Assembly: GCA_030613915.1 (NCBI GenBank)
Contig: JAUWKY010000080.1
Location: forward strand, 1-8,356
Reading direction: 5' to 3'
Length of the DNA: 8,356 nucleotides
From: Syntrophobacterales bacterium
Lineage (GTDB): Bacteria > Desulfobacterota > Syntrophobacteria > BM002
The translations under genes were made by a program, and so were the position numbers. How positions within the stretch are numbered: position 1 is the first letter of the stretch; each line of letters opens with the position of its first letter. The notes under the pieces are model-generated. The model did not search any database. It was not told the DNA's origin and worked only from the letters and a program-made list of their open reading frames with translations. Shown piece by piece: positions 1 to 5,263 of this stretch.

Positions 1-8
1 GGTTGTCA

Positions 9-46
9 AGAACTACCCCTAAGAGGGGCAACATGAGGGTAGTCCT
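9..46. repeat. nested inverted repeats at left edge
   Basis: Positions 9-18 (AGAACTACCC) and 37-46 (GGGTAGTCCT) are inverted copies with one mismatch. Inside this pair, CCCCT at 16-20 and AGGGG at 24-28 form a second, mutually exclusive hairpin with a 3-nt loop. No T-tract follows on either strand, so this is not a clear intrinsic terminator. The gene to the left lies outside the window, so the role is unknown. Confidence 0.35.
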
Positions 47-127
47 AATAAGGTCAAATCACTCTTTCCATAATTTGAGTTGCTCTATGATTCGGCCTTT
101 TTCTTAAGGTGCCTCGGGTGAATTATC

Positions 128-238
128 ATGAATATTAGGAAGATATTCAACCCATACAAAGATATCAGCAGAAGTTTTTTAACCAATTACACTGGTGACC
201 CAGATACCATGATAGGTTATCTTTCTGAAAGCAAATGA
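128..238 (+). CDS. possible 36-aa small protein
   Basis: An ATG at 128 opens a 36-codon frame (begins MNIRKIFNPYKDISRSF, ends GYLSESK) that stops at 238, 49 bases before the next start at 288. The composition looks protein-like, mixed polar and aromatic without low complexity. The ribosome-binding site is weak: only a GGGTGA-like stretch lies upstream. An in-frame stop sits just before the ATG, so the frame cannot extend leftward. I do not recognise a family. It could be a small protein preceding the 96-aa gene on the same strand, the tail of an older gene, or chance. Confidence 0.25.
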   Translation: MNIRKIFNPYKDISRSFLTNYTGDPDTMIGYLSESK

Positions 239-287
239 GAATACACTGGATCTGGCATGTGAGGGACTGATGAGGGAGACAATCATT

Positions 288-578
288 ATGGCAAATGAAA
301 CAAAGGAACAGGAAACAGAAAGGCTTCTGCAACAATATTTTGAGAGTTGGAAAAATGTTTTGTATCAAGAGCAACTTCTGGACGAAGCAAATAGCCGTTG
401 GATGAAGGCCAAGAGCCGGCTTTTTGAGAAACGGTCCCGAGACCACTGCGAAGCGGTTCTGAATTTCCTGCAAAAAAAGACGGAAGAATCCGGAGAAGAC
501 AAGTACAGGGTGTTGGCCCAAGACCTAAAGTTCTGGATTGAGGCGAATCCTCGGCAGAAAAAGCTGAAGCGCTCCTGA
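288..578 (+). CDS. small charged helical hypothetical protein
   Basis: This is a 96-aa soluble protein starting MANETKEQETERLLQQYF. I chose the ATG at 288 over an in-frame ATG at 270 because a GAGGGAG Shine-Dalgarno (272-278) sits about 9 bases before it, and the upstream ATG would overlap that site. The sequence is dominated by Glu, Gln, Lys and Arg, with regularly spaced Leu, Trp and Tyr. This suggests a mostly alpha-helical, possibly coiled-coil protein with a basic tail (RQKKLKRS). There is no signal peptide, membrane segment or cysteine cluster. An opposite-strand frame covering the same DNA is Phe/Leu/Cys-rich and lacks a ribosome-binding site, so the plus frame is preferred. I do not recognise the family. 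No neighbour suggests a role, because the next genes run on the other strand and converge on it. Confidence 0.65.
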   Translation: MANETKEQETERLLQQYFESWKNVLYQEQLLDEANSRWMKAKSRLFEKRSRDHCEAVLNFLQKKTEESGEDKYRVLAQDLKFWIEANPRQKKLKRS

Positions 579-648
579 GATTAGCCCAGGATAGTTGAAG
601 TCCCTCTTCGCCTCTAAAACCAGCTGGATCATCTTCTCGTGCTATCGC

Positions 649-873
649 TCAGTCCTCCGGCTCATTGTTGAGCACCAGCGAGCACATTTGCCTGTCCACG
701 TTTTTTGATCCGCTGAAGTAAGGATGCGCCCGCTTACCTTTGCGATCAAACCACCGTCTCATAAATGGTCGCCAGCAGTAGATTTCATATACCCTAAAGA
801 AGAAGGTAAGTCTTCCGCCAACCCTACACCACAAGTTCAAAGGGTGCAAAGAGTGCTGCAGCCATGTCTTCAT
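649..873 (-). CDS. 74-aa conserved-looking hypothetical protein
   Basis: The frame begins MKTWLQHSLHPLNLWCR, continues with an aromatic stretch around residues 24-42 (TFFFRVYEIYCWRPFMRRWF) and ends in a polar tail. The ATG at 873 is preceded on the minus strand by GAGAAGG about 9 bases away, which supports translation. The opening resembles short uncharacterised proteins of Desulfobacterota-type genomes that start MKTWLQH-LNPLH; this is recollection of a pattern and was not searched. The central segment is hydrophobic and aromatic but interrupted by Arg, so it may associate with the membrane rather than span it. It lies 120 bases downstream of the DUF6788-like gene on the same strand, with a hairpin between them. 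Function unknown. Confidence 0.55.
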   Translation of the reverse strand: MKTWLQHSLHPLNLWCRVGGRLTFFFRVYEIYCWRPFMRRWFDRKGKRAHPYFSGSKNVDRQMCSLVLNNEPED

Positions 874-917
874 TTACTTCTGCCTTCTCAATAGCTCATA
901 CCCGCAGGGATGTAATA

Positions 918-938
918 CTCAGGCCTCTGTTGCCTGAG
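918..938. repeat. 7-bp stem hairpin between two minus-strand genes
   Basis: CTCAGGC (918-924) and GCCTGAG (932-938) form a perfect 7-bp stem with a 7-nt loop. It lies between the stop of the 129-aa gene (994) and the start of the 74-aa gene (873). Neither flank has a T-tract, so it is not a standard intrinsic terminator. It may still be a transcript-end or processing structure. Confidence 0.35.
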
Positions 939-993
939 ATAGAAAGCCTAGTTTTGCAGAAAGCCCAACCATAAACCCCAGGTGAAGGTAGGA

Positions 994-1383
994 TCACTGT
1001 TGGAAACGCCGGCCTCTCTTAATGGCTACATGTCCTGCGATCGGGGAGATGGGTCGAAAATGCTTGCCGATGTATTTCGATATCAATCGGTTGTCCCTTC
1101 GATAGTAGGCATACCAGAATGGACCATCGAGTAGTCCCATATTGCACTTGAACTTTTCCTCACCGCAACGAATCCGCTCACGACGATAGGTAACGTAGTC
1201 CGAACGCTTTTCCTCGATTACTTCCCACCCGGGCCTAACTGGGATTTCTTCTTGCCACACCTGAACCTGCGCGGCAGCGGCCCTTCTGTCTACAAGAGTC
1301 CGCAGGAACTGAATCAGACGGTCAATTTCGCCCTGGGTGAGGTGCTTTTCGCAAAGGTCCCTGATCTTGCTTAATGTCTGCAT
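994..1383 (-). CDS. DUF6788-like small protein
   Basis: This 129-aa soluble protein has an N-terminal helical part (residues 1-45). Residues 70-107 carry a signature: a cysteine pair (C73, C80), then GPFWYAYYRRDNRLISKYIGK starting at residue 87. That pattern (Cys-X6-Cys, G-P-[YF]-W-Y, basic residues, Y-[IV]-G-K) matches what I know of DUF6788-type proteins, which occur scattered in bacteria and mobile elements and have no assigned function. The ATG at 1383 has a strong AAGGGGG ribosome-binding site 5-6 bases upstream. The Cys pair could bind metal, but only two cysteines are present in the motif. The closest upstream gene on the same strand is superoxide dismutase (stop at 1512), and the 128-base gap suggests independent transcription. 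The family call is from motif recall. Confidence 0.6.
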   Translation of the reverse strand: MQTLSKIRDLCEKHLTQGEIDRLIQFLRTLVDRRAAAAQVQVWQEEIPVRPGWEVIEEKRSDYVTYRRERIRCGEEKFKCNMGLLDGPFWYAYYRRDNRLISKYIGKHFRPISPIAGHVAIKRGRRFQQ

Positions 1384-1463
1384 CGTACCCCCTTAAAAAC
1401 CTCACATGCTCAAAAAATCAATAACGCAGAGCAAATAACTGTTGAATATTAACATACCCACCA

Positions 1464-1473
1464 CATACGTATG
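1464..1473. promoter_or_regulatory. 10-bp palindrome CATACGTATG, possible operator
   Basis: CATACGTATG is a perfect 10-bp palindrome about 80 bases upstream of the 129-aa gene's start on the minus strand. The AT-rich DNA between it and the gene (TTAATATT and similar) could hold a promoter. Palindromes this short arise by chance, so this is only a candidate binding site. Confidence 0.2.
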
Positions 1474-1511
1474 ATAACCCACACAATTGGAAGAAAAAAG
1501 AAACCCTCCGG

Positions 1512-2120
1512 TCAACTGGCTGACTCGAGATTCTTACTCACCCGCTCCCAGTCAATCACATTCCAGAAGGCGTCCACATAATCCGGTCGGCGGTTTTGAT
1601 ACAGCAGGTAATAGGCGTGTTCCCAGACGTCGATACCGAGAATCGGCGTCAGACCGTCCATGGCCGCCGTGTCCTGGTTAGATGTACTCGTGACTACCAA
1701 GCCACCACCATTGTCAACACTTAACCAGGCCCAGCCACTGCCGAAGCGAGTGATTGCCGCGTTGGAAAAACTATTCTTAAACGCATCGAAGTTGCCAAAG
1801 GCAGAATCGATTTTCTCCAACAGAACGCCGGTGGGCTGGCCCTCACCATTAGGAGACATCACCTTCCAGAATAGGCTGTGGTTGTAGTGTCCCCCGCCAT
1901 GATTGCGAATAGCTGTGCGTACCTCCTCAGGTGCACTGCCAAGGTGGCGCACAATCTCCTCGATAGTTTTGCCCTGCAAAGCCGGTGCTTTCTCTAGGGC
2001 TTTGTTCAGATTATTGATGTAGGCTTGATGATGCTTGCCATGGTGAATCTCCATGGTCCTGGCGTCAATATACGGTTCAAGCGCATTAAAATCATATGGT
2101 AAGTCAGGAAGCGTGAACAT
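1512..2120 (-). CDS. sodA: superoxide dismutase, Mn-type (Fe/Mn family)
   Basis: This cytoplasmic enzyme converts superoxide to oxygen and hydrogen peroxide. The 202-aa length is normal for the family. All four metal ligands are present: H26 (MEIHHGKHH), H81 (HYNHSLFW), D164 and H168 (the DVWEHAYY signature at 164-171). Y34, the second-shell gateway residue, is also present. Gly77 and the Gln in TSNQDTAAM (Q149) give the Mn-type outer-sphere arrangement rather than the Fe-type, though cambialistic use cannot be excluded. There is no signal peptide. The ATG at 2120 follows an excellent AAGGAGGG ribosome-binding site, and a promoter-like pair lies about 50-80 bases upstream. Its presence suggests exposure to oxygen, at least transiently. 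No partner gene such as catalase or rubrerythrin is adjacent. Confidence 0.97.
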   Translation of the reverse strand: MFTLPDLPYDFNALEPYIDARTMEIHHGKHHQAYINNLNKALEKAPALQGKTIEEIVRHLGSAPEEVRTAIRNHGGGHYNHSLFWKVMSPNGEGQPTGVLLEKIDSAFGNFDAFKNSFSNAAITRFGSGWAWLSVDNGGGLVVTSTSNQDTAAMDGLTPILGIDVWEHAYYLLYQNRRPDYVDAFWNVIDWERVSKNLESAS

Positions 2121-2169
2121 AACGCCCTCCTTATTGTATGCGTGGATGTTTACTCAAACTGCAGGCAGA

Positions 2170-2198
2170 AGAATAACTATCGGTGTACAGGGAGTCAA
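2170..2198 (-). promoter_or_regulatory. candidate sigma-70-type promoter of superoxide dismutase
   Basis: On the minus strand, TTGACT (2198-2193, five of six -35 consensus bases) is followed after 17 bases by TATTCT (2175-2170, four of six -10 bases). Transcription would start near 2163, leaving an untranslated leader of about 40 bases before the start codon at 2120. Spacing and position suit the gene. It was not tested. Confidence 0.45.
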
Positions 2199-2214
2199 AC
2201 CCCAGAGCGCGGGC

Positions 2215-2301
2215 ACGGTGTCCCTAGCCGATAAGCAAAATAAGCACACAAACCAACTCGCACCTGAGGACTCGACAAAAGGTGAGGAATGGGGACACCG
2301 T
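2215..2301. repeat. 87-bp element bounded by 10-bp inverted repeats
   Basis: ACGGTGTCCC at 2215-2224 is exactly inverted as GGGACACCGT at 2292-2301, with 67 bases between. GGGGACACC-type ends resemble sequences I associate with REP/RAYT (Y1 transposase) elements in Desulfobacterota-like genomes. No transposase is present, so this could be a short non-autonomous remnant. It lies just upstream of the dismutase promoter. The element identity is inferred; only the inverted repeat itself is seen. Confidence 0.35.
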
Positions 2302-2399
2302 AAAACCCTAGATTGGCAGACAATTACCGTGTGGAGTGGGAGATCGGTGGGACAAATGAAAGTGGCATTCGGGCTGCACGGCTAAGGCGCTGAACGATA

Positions 2400-3050
2400 T
2401 TAGGGGTCAAATGTACTTACGTAAGTTACATCAAATCCTACACCGTTCAGGTCCTCTACCATAGCCGTCGCATCGTTGACTTGTAACCTGATAACGGCAA
2501 TCAAATCCTGCGTTTCTCGTCGGAGCCTAGTCATTAAACTCAGTATGGATGCTCTGTGACGATCCAAAATGGAAATGATCATATTGAGTTCTCCCAACCG
2601 GGCACCAAGGCCCTCGATCGTAATCCGAACTCCCTTTTCCCCTAACCCCAAGAACTTGCTTAAGAGCCGAATGATATCTCCATTCGTGATAATCCCTACT
2701 AACTCACCCTTCTCCATAACCGGAAATCCGCTGTTGCCCTTTTGCTGGCCGAGGTTCAGAGCATCTTCAAACGGCATATCCGGCGAAACCGTCACGGGAT
2801 TTTTATCCATGACTTCCTTAACCTTCACCTCGTTCAGAAGATAGTGCATCTCCTGGACGCCGAAACCGGTAGCCTTAGAAGGAGTTACTTCCATGAACAA
2901 ATCATGGCTCACCATTCCAACGAGCTTGCCTCTGTTCACGACCGGTAACTTCCGAACCTGATGTTCTCGCATAAGCTTTTGGGCTTGGAAGATTCGAGTT
3001 CTAGGCTCCACCGTAACCGGGTCTTTTGTCATAATGTCTCGTACTCGCAT
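2400..3050 (-). CDS. CBS-CBS-ACT-like regulatory protein (AcuB-like)
   Basis: This 216-aa cytoplasmic protein contains two tandem CBS domains followed by an ACT-like domain. CBS1 spans about residues 1-55 (starts MRVRDIMTKDPVTVEP, with LPVV and LVGMVSHDL). CBS2 spans about 75-130 (VKEVMDKNPVTVSPD, then GFPVMEKGELVGIITNGDI). The ACT-like part begins near residue 140 (VRITIEGLGARLGELNMI) and ends with GFDVTYV. CBS pairs bind adenosine nucleotides and ACT domains often bind amino acids. The combination is usual in AcuB-like proteins, whose substrates are generally unknown. The ATG at 3050 has a GGGAGGT ribosome-binding site. It stands alone, with no kinase, transporter or dehydrogenase next to it to indicate a target. 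The AcuB label reflects domain order only and does not imply acetoin catabolism. Confidence 0.88.
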   Translation of the reverse strand: MRVRDIMTKDPVTVEPRTRIFQAQKLMREHQVRKLPVVNRGKLVGMVSHDLFMEVTPSKATGFGVQEMHYLLNEVKVKEVMDKNPVTVSPDMPFEDALNLGQQKGNSGFPVMEKGELVGIITNGDIIRLLSKFLGLGEKGVRITIEGLGARLGELNMIISILDRHRASILSLMTRLRRETQDLIAVIRLQVNDATAMVEDLNGVGFDVTYVSTFDP

Positions 3051-3228
3051 TACAACCTCCCGTTAGAGCTCAATGTTTTCCTCATTGCCCCTTTATTCTG
3101 AGATAGCGATTGACATTGCAATAAGGCTGGAAAACGCAAGGCGCTCTTAAACCCAAATAGCCCGGATTGAGGTCCTGGCTCCTCGAATCATGCATTCTGA
3201 CAAAATCGACGATACTTATATGTCAACT

Positions 3229-3546
3229 TTACGACAAGCCCTGCTTGCCCCGGAAAACAAAGACGTATTCTTCGTGGTTTATGTCGATCGTGAGGTTACC
3301 ACCTCGGGATCTGGCGTATTCGACCCAACTCGGCGGCTCACCGTCTTTACAGCACTCGACTTCATGGGGAGAGTATCTTCCTGCTTTCCCATCGAACCAA
3401 CTCAACAGCATAGCGTCGCCGGAGTAGGACTTGGCGAGATTCTTGGCGGCTTTTTTTGCACGCTCAAAGTCAAGCCCCGGCTCTTCCAGCTTGAGATGAA
3501 CTGGATTAGGGAGTGTATCTTCCCTCGGGATTTCACATCGTTCCAT
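3229..3546 (-). CDS. AF1514 family protein
   Basis: This is a 105-aa protein. A GTG at 3555 is in frame, but the purine-rich GAGGGGGTGAG ribosome-binding site lies over it. The ATG at 3546 is correctly spaced and gives MERCEIPRED. The conserved core runs from about residue 25 to 98: LDFERAKKAAKNLA, then MLLSWFDGKAGRYSP, a Cys-Cys pair at 65-66 (EVECCKDGEPPSW), then YARSRGGNLTIDIN and YVFVF. I recognise this pattern as the AF1514 family, named after an Archaeoglobus fulgidus protein and frequent in sulfate-reducing Desulfobacterota. No biochemical function is established. No signal peptide is present. The gene is separate from its neighbours: 178 bases to the CBS-protein start and 118 bases from the 88-aa gene's stop. 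A plus-strand frame across it is its shadow. Confidence 0.8.
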   Translation of the reverse strand: MERCEIPREDTLPNPVHLKLEEPGLDFERAKKAAKNLAKSYSGDAMLLSWFDGKAGRYSPHEVECCKDGEPPSWVEYARSRGGNLTIDINHEEYVFVFRGKQGLS

Positions 3547-3664
3547 CAGTCTCACCCCCTCTTTTCTATAGTGAATGTAATTTAGTTACCCTCGTGGGAT
3601 GGGCACCCAAGTATCAAAAGATTTCAACTTCTTCGGACGTCCCTATCTCGGACTAAGGTAGATA

Positions 3665-3931
3665 TCATGCTGTATATACTTTTCCCTTGCCTGAAGGTCT
3701 CAAGCTTGCACGTTGCTCCATCTCTGCACGGGCTCTTTCCCACAGCTCCGCTTCATCTATATAGCCGTATACAAACTCAGCGCACGCGTTTACCTGCACA
3801 AGAGAATCCATCTCAAAGCCTACTTCTTGGGAGACCTGTTCACAGATCTGGCTGGCTCGTCTTTCAAGATATCTTTCTTCAGGCGAGAGGTGTTCGGTTC
3901 CTAACAGATAGACTCCAACTGTTTCTTCCAT
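3665..3931 (-). CDS. 88-aa acidic hypothetical protein
   Basis: The protein begins MEETVGVYLLGTEHLSPEER, followed by an amphipathic helical region rich in Glu and Arg (residues 17-37), a central stretch VQVNACAEFVYGYIDEAELW (46-65) and a basic C-terminal tail. The ATG at 3931 is preceded by a GGAGGG ribosome-binding site at 8 bases, which makes it a credible gene. No signal peptide or membrane helix is apparent, and two cysteines (C30, C50) are present. It lies 118 bases upstream of the AF1514-family gene on the same strand and might share its transcript. I do not recognise a family. The opposite-strand frame of the same size is Leu/Pro/Phe-rich and lacks a ribosome-binding site. Confidence 0.6.
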   Translation of the reverse strand: MEETVGVYLLGTEHLSPEERYLERRASQICEQVSQEVGFEMDSLVQVNACAEFVYGYIDEAELWERARAEMEQRASLRPSGKGKVYTA

Positions 3932-4124
3932 GATTTAAGCCCTCCACTAGCAAATCATACTTTAATAGTAGTATTTAACACTAACCTTAACTCTGATTGA
4001 TCCTCATGGTCAACCCTGACAACCAGATTAAACGGTTTTTTTGTCAGCTCCCGGTAGCGCCAAAGGAAAGTCTTTACGAGTGAGCGCCGGCACCAGAAAG
4101 TTGCATCATCAGAAGTATCATGGC

Positions 4125-4238
4125 TCAACTGAATTGCTCTTCAGGATAGGCTGGGAGGGTAGTCAAGCGTGGATCGTCCACTGCCATCCCTACAGTGAAG
4201 TGATAGAGATCCTGGAATGGTAGACTCCAGCCTGTTCC
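4125..4238 (-). pseudogene. frameshifted nitroreductase-like coding remnant
   Basis: In a different minus-strand frame from the SagB-type fragment, and overlapping its last codons, 37 codons are open. They read GTGWSLPFQDLYHFTVGMAV followed by DDPRLTTLPAYPEEQFS and a stop. The text is strikingly protein-like: VG-x3-DDPRLTTLPAY resembles conserved stretches I associate with nitroreductase-type proteins. No start codon or ribosome-binding site is seen. I infer a decayed 3' part of the same oxidoreductase gene, or of a second one joined by deletion and frameshift. Chance cannot be ruled out. Confidence 0.35.
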
Positions 4239-4624
4239 TGCCAGCCAGGCATGGGCCCAAGGATGACGTAGCCTTCAGTGGGATGGAGGTTGCCGCTGGA
4301 AGGGTTCACCCTCAAGGACCACCGGGAGGACCCATACTGCTTCCAGGCTGAAAGTCCCAGAGAATAACACAAAAACTCTCCGAGATTATCTGGGGTCAGC
4401 GGTTCGCCCTTGTTGCCCGTTTCAGCGTACAGCTGGTCATACTTGAGCCCCCCTTCAGTTTTCCTGTGTCGCAAGCGGATGACAGGAGCTCCGTGATAGT
4501 ACCGAAACGGGTGCGGCTGGTTTGCCCAGTCTGGGTAACCGAGGGAGCGGGCGTACCGCTGAAAATGGTGTTTTGTTTCCTCATGGTAATGAAATACGAT
4601 AACCTCATGCTGTTCGTCCATCAT
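4190..4624 (-). pseudogene. truncated SagB/ThcOx-type nitroreductase, N-terminal part
   Basis: SagB/ThcOx-family proteins are FMN-dependent oxidoreductases. Some dehydrogenate azolines in thiazole/oxazole-modified peptides, but most stand-alone members have no known substrate. The 144 residues here match the N-terminal third of members that are normally about 500 aa. Visible motifs are ETKHHFQRYARSLGYPDWAN (16-35), PFRYYHGAPVIRL, LSAWKQYG (91-98) and the flavin-region motif NPSSGNLHPTEGY (107-119). The frame then stops after GVYHSRISITSL, where the family normally has GVYHY followed by the catalytic remainder. The downstream DNA carries coding-like text in another frame, so frameshift or deletion is likely. 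The start (two adjacent ATGs at 4624/4621) keeps a GGAGAG ribosome-binding site, and a TTGACA box lies upstream. A functional short protein is unlikely because most of the flavin-binding domain is missing. Confidence 0.75.
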
Positions 4625-4719
4625 TACTCTCCTAAGCCAATGCTACGCTTCAGAATGTCGGTTCAGAGGAAATCGGTCGTGCCCCAGCAAGCCTCTCTGT
4701 TTCCCTGCGCGTCGTTTTA

Positions 4720-4748
4720 AACAGAATCACGAATACCGCTTATGTCAA
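4720..4748 (-). promoter_or_regulatory. candidate promoter of the truncated SagB-type gene
   Basis: On the minus strand a perfect TTGACA (4748-4743) is followed after 17 bases by TCTGTT (4725-4720, three of six -10 bases). Transcription would start near 4713, leaving a leader of about 90 bases. The weak -10 box limits confidence. Its retention suggests the gene was truncated recently. Confidence 0.35.
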
Positions 4749-4883
4749 GCTATTCAGAAAAACTCACATCTATCCAAAAGCCGAAACGGGGCCAGGAATC
4801 TAAGGATACAAGAAACATGGCCCTGGTCCTCCCTTGATAATGTGATTTTACCTCCATGCCCTTTTCCTCTGAGACGGGAGAGT

Positions 4884-4889
4884 TATAAT
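4884..4889 (+). promoter_or_regulatory. consensus -10 box upstream of the cysteine-rich peptide gene
   Basis: TATAAT is a perfect -10 hexamer, 62 bases before the ATG at 4951. No good -35 box lies 16-18 bases upstream (around 4861-4866 it reads CTTTTC), so an activator may be needed. The leader would start near 4896 and be about 55 bases long. Confidence 0.4.
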
Positions 4890-4922
4890 ACCTTGTGGAG
4901 AAATTTACACGATTGATATTTT

Positions 4923-4943
4923 CCTCCGACCGAAGACAGGAGG
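4923..4943 (+). promoter_or_regulatory. strong ribosome-binding site with a possible sequestering stem
   Basis: AGGAGGT at 4938-4944 is a near-perfect Shine-Dalgarno, 6 bases before the ATG at 4951, and decides this start. CCTCC at 4923-4927 can pair with GGAGG at 4939-4943 (5-bp GC-rich stem, 11-nt loop), hiding the site. Any nearby CCTCC can do this, so regulation is only a possibility. Confidence 0.4.
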
Positions 4944-4950
4944 TTTAACC

Positions 4951-5079
4951 ATGAAAAAAGATGTGACTCTAAGCTGCCCAGATGGCTATGAATTGGCCTG
5001 TACGAAAGACCGCGAGTCGGATAAGTGTTGTTGCTGTTGTGTGGGTGTAATTTCACCCATACGTAAGTCTCCCCCATAG
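4951..5079 (+). CDS. 42-aa cysteine-rich peptide with a CCCCC run
   Basis: The frame encodes MKKDVTLSCPDGYELACTKD followed by RESDKCCCCCVGVISPIRKS and a final PP. Seven of 42 residues are cysteine: C9, C17 and five in a row at C26-C30. Support for expression comes from an almost perfect AGGAGGT ribosome-binding site 6 bases upstream, a consensus -10 box at suitable distance, and codons that are not low-complexity outside the Cys run. There is no hydrophobic signal peptide. Such peptides can bind soft metals (metallothionein-like), act as redox or metal sensors, or be precursors of ribosomally made modified peptides; the sequence does not decide between these. The SagB/ThcOx remnant runs divergently about 330 bases away, and a flavin-fold oxidoreductase lies 185 bases downstream. 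I do not recognise a family. The opposite-strand 72-aa frame here has no comparable start signal. Confidence 0.6.
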   Translation: MKKDVTLSCPDGYELACTKDRESDKCCCCCVGVISPIRKSPP

Positions 5080-5148
5080 TTCTCTGTTGTCCGGGCATCA
5101 ACTCCAGGTCTTTGAAAGCAGGTTCAAGACCATTAACTCCATTCTGGA

Positions 5149-5179
5149 TTTTGGGCGGAGTAAAGAACTCCGCCCAAAA
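5149..5179. repeat. perfect 13-bp hairpin
   Basis: TTTTGGGCGGAGT (5149-5161) and ACTCCGCCCAAAA (5167-5179) are perfectly complementary around a 5-nt loop (AAAGA). The structure lies 70 bases after the cysteine-rich peptide's stop and 85 bases before the flavoprotein gene. Stability would suit a terminator. However, the arms have T at the 5' foot and A at the 3' foot on either strand, so no U-tract follows the stem and it is not a canonical intrinsic terminator. It may be a transcript-end protection, processing or protein-binding site. Confidence 0.6.
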
Positions 5180-5263
5180 CCACCTCTTGCCAGATAAATC
5201 TAAATATCAACCTGAGTTTACCGAAGAAAGGATACAAAGCGGCAAACGTATTTTTGAGGATAA

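Larger units (their letters stand above)
4625..4950. other. intergenic region between divergent genes
   Basis: These 326 bases separate the truncated SagB-type gene (leftward) from the cysteine-rich peptide gene (rightward). The region holds a leftward promoter candidate at 4720-4748 and a rightward -10 box at 4884-4889, and ends with a ribosome-binding site and hairpin. I see no convincing coding frame, tRNA or repeat in the rest. Confidence 0.5.

Noticed and set aside
165..521. 118-aa minus-strand frame opposite the 96-aa gene
   Set aside because: Phe/Leu/Cys-rich antisense text with no ribosome-binding site; the plus-strand gene has a good Shine-Dalgarno and balanced composition.
520..626. 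Minus-strand frame starting MIQLVLEAKRDFN near 624
   Set aside because: Short, overlaps the 3' end of the plus-strand 96-aa gene, and has only a weak ribosome-binding site.
2053..2385. 110-aa plus-strand frame across the dismutase start and intergenic gap
   Set aside because: Starts inside the dismutase gene antisense, has no ribosome-binding site, and its composition is not protein-like.
3190..3585. 131-aa plus-strand frame
   Set aside because: Antisense shadow of the AF1514-family gene, which has recognisable family motifs and a ribosome-binding site on the other strand.
3955..4110. Minus-strand open frame ending LVLNTTIKV, upstream of the 88-aa gene
   Set aside because: Reads somewhat protein-like (FWCRRSLVKTFLWRYREL) but has no start codon or ribosome-binding site and no family I recognise; it could be more decayed coding DNA.
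4826..4850. FNR/CRP-type site at TTGATAATGTGATTTTA
   Set aside because: Only the first half-site fits; the second half is not an inverted copy.
5149..5179. Intrinsic terminator after the cysteine-rich peptide gene
   Set aside because: No T-tract follows the stem on either strand; kept only as a hairpin.
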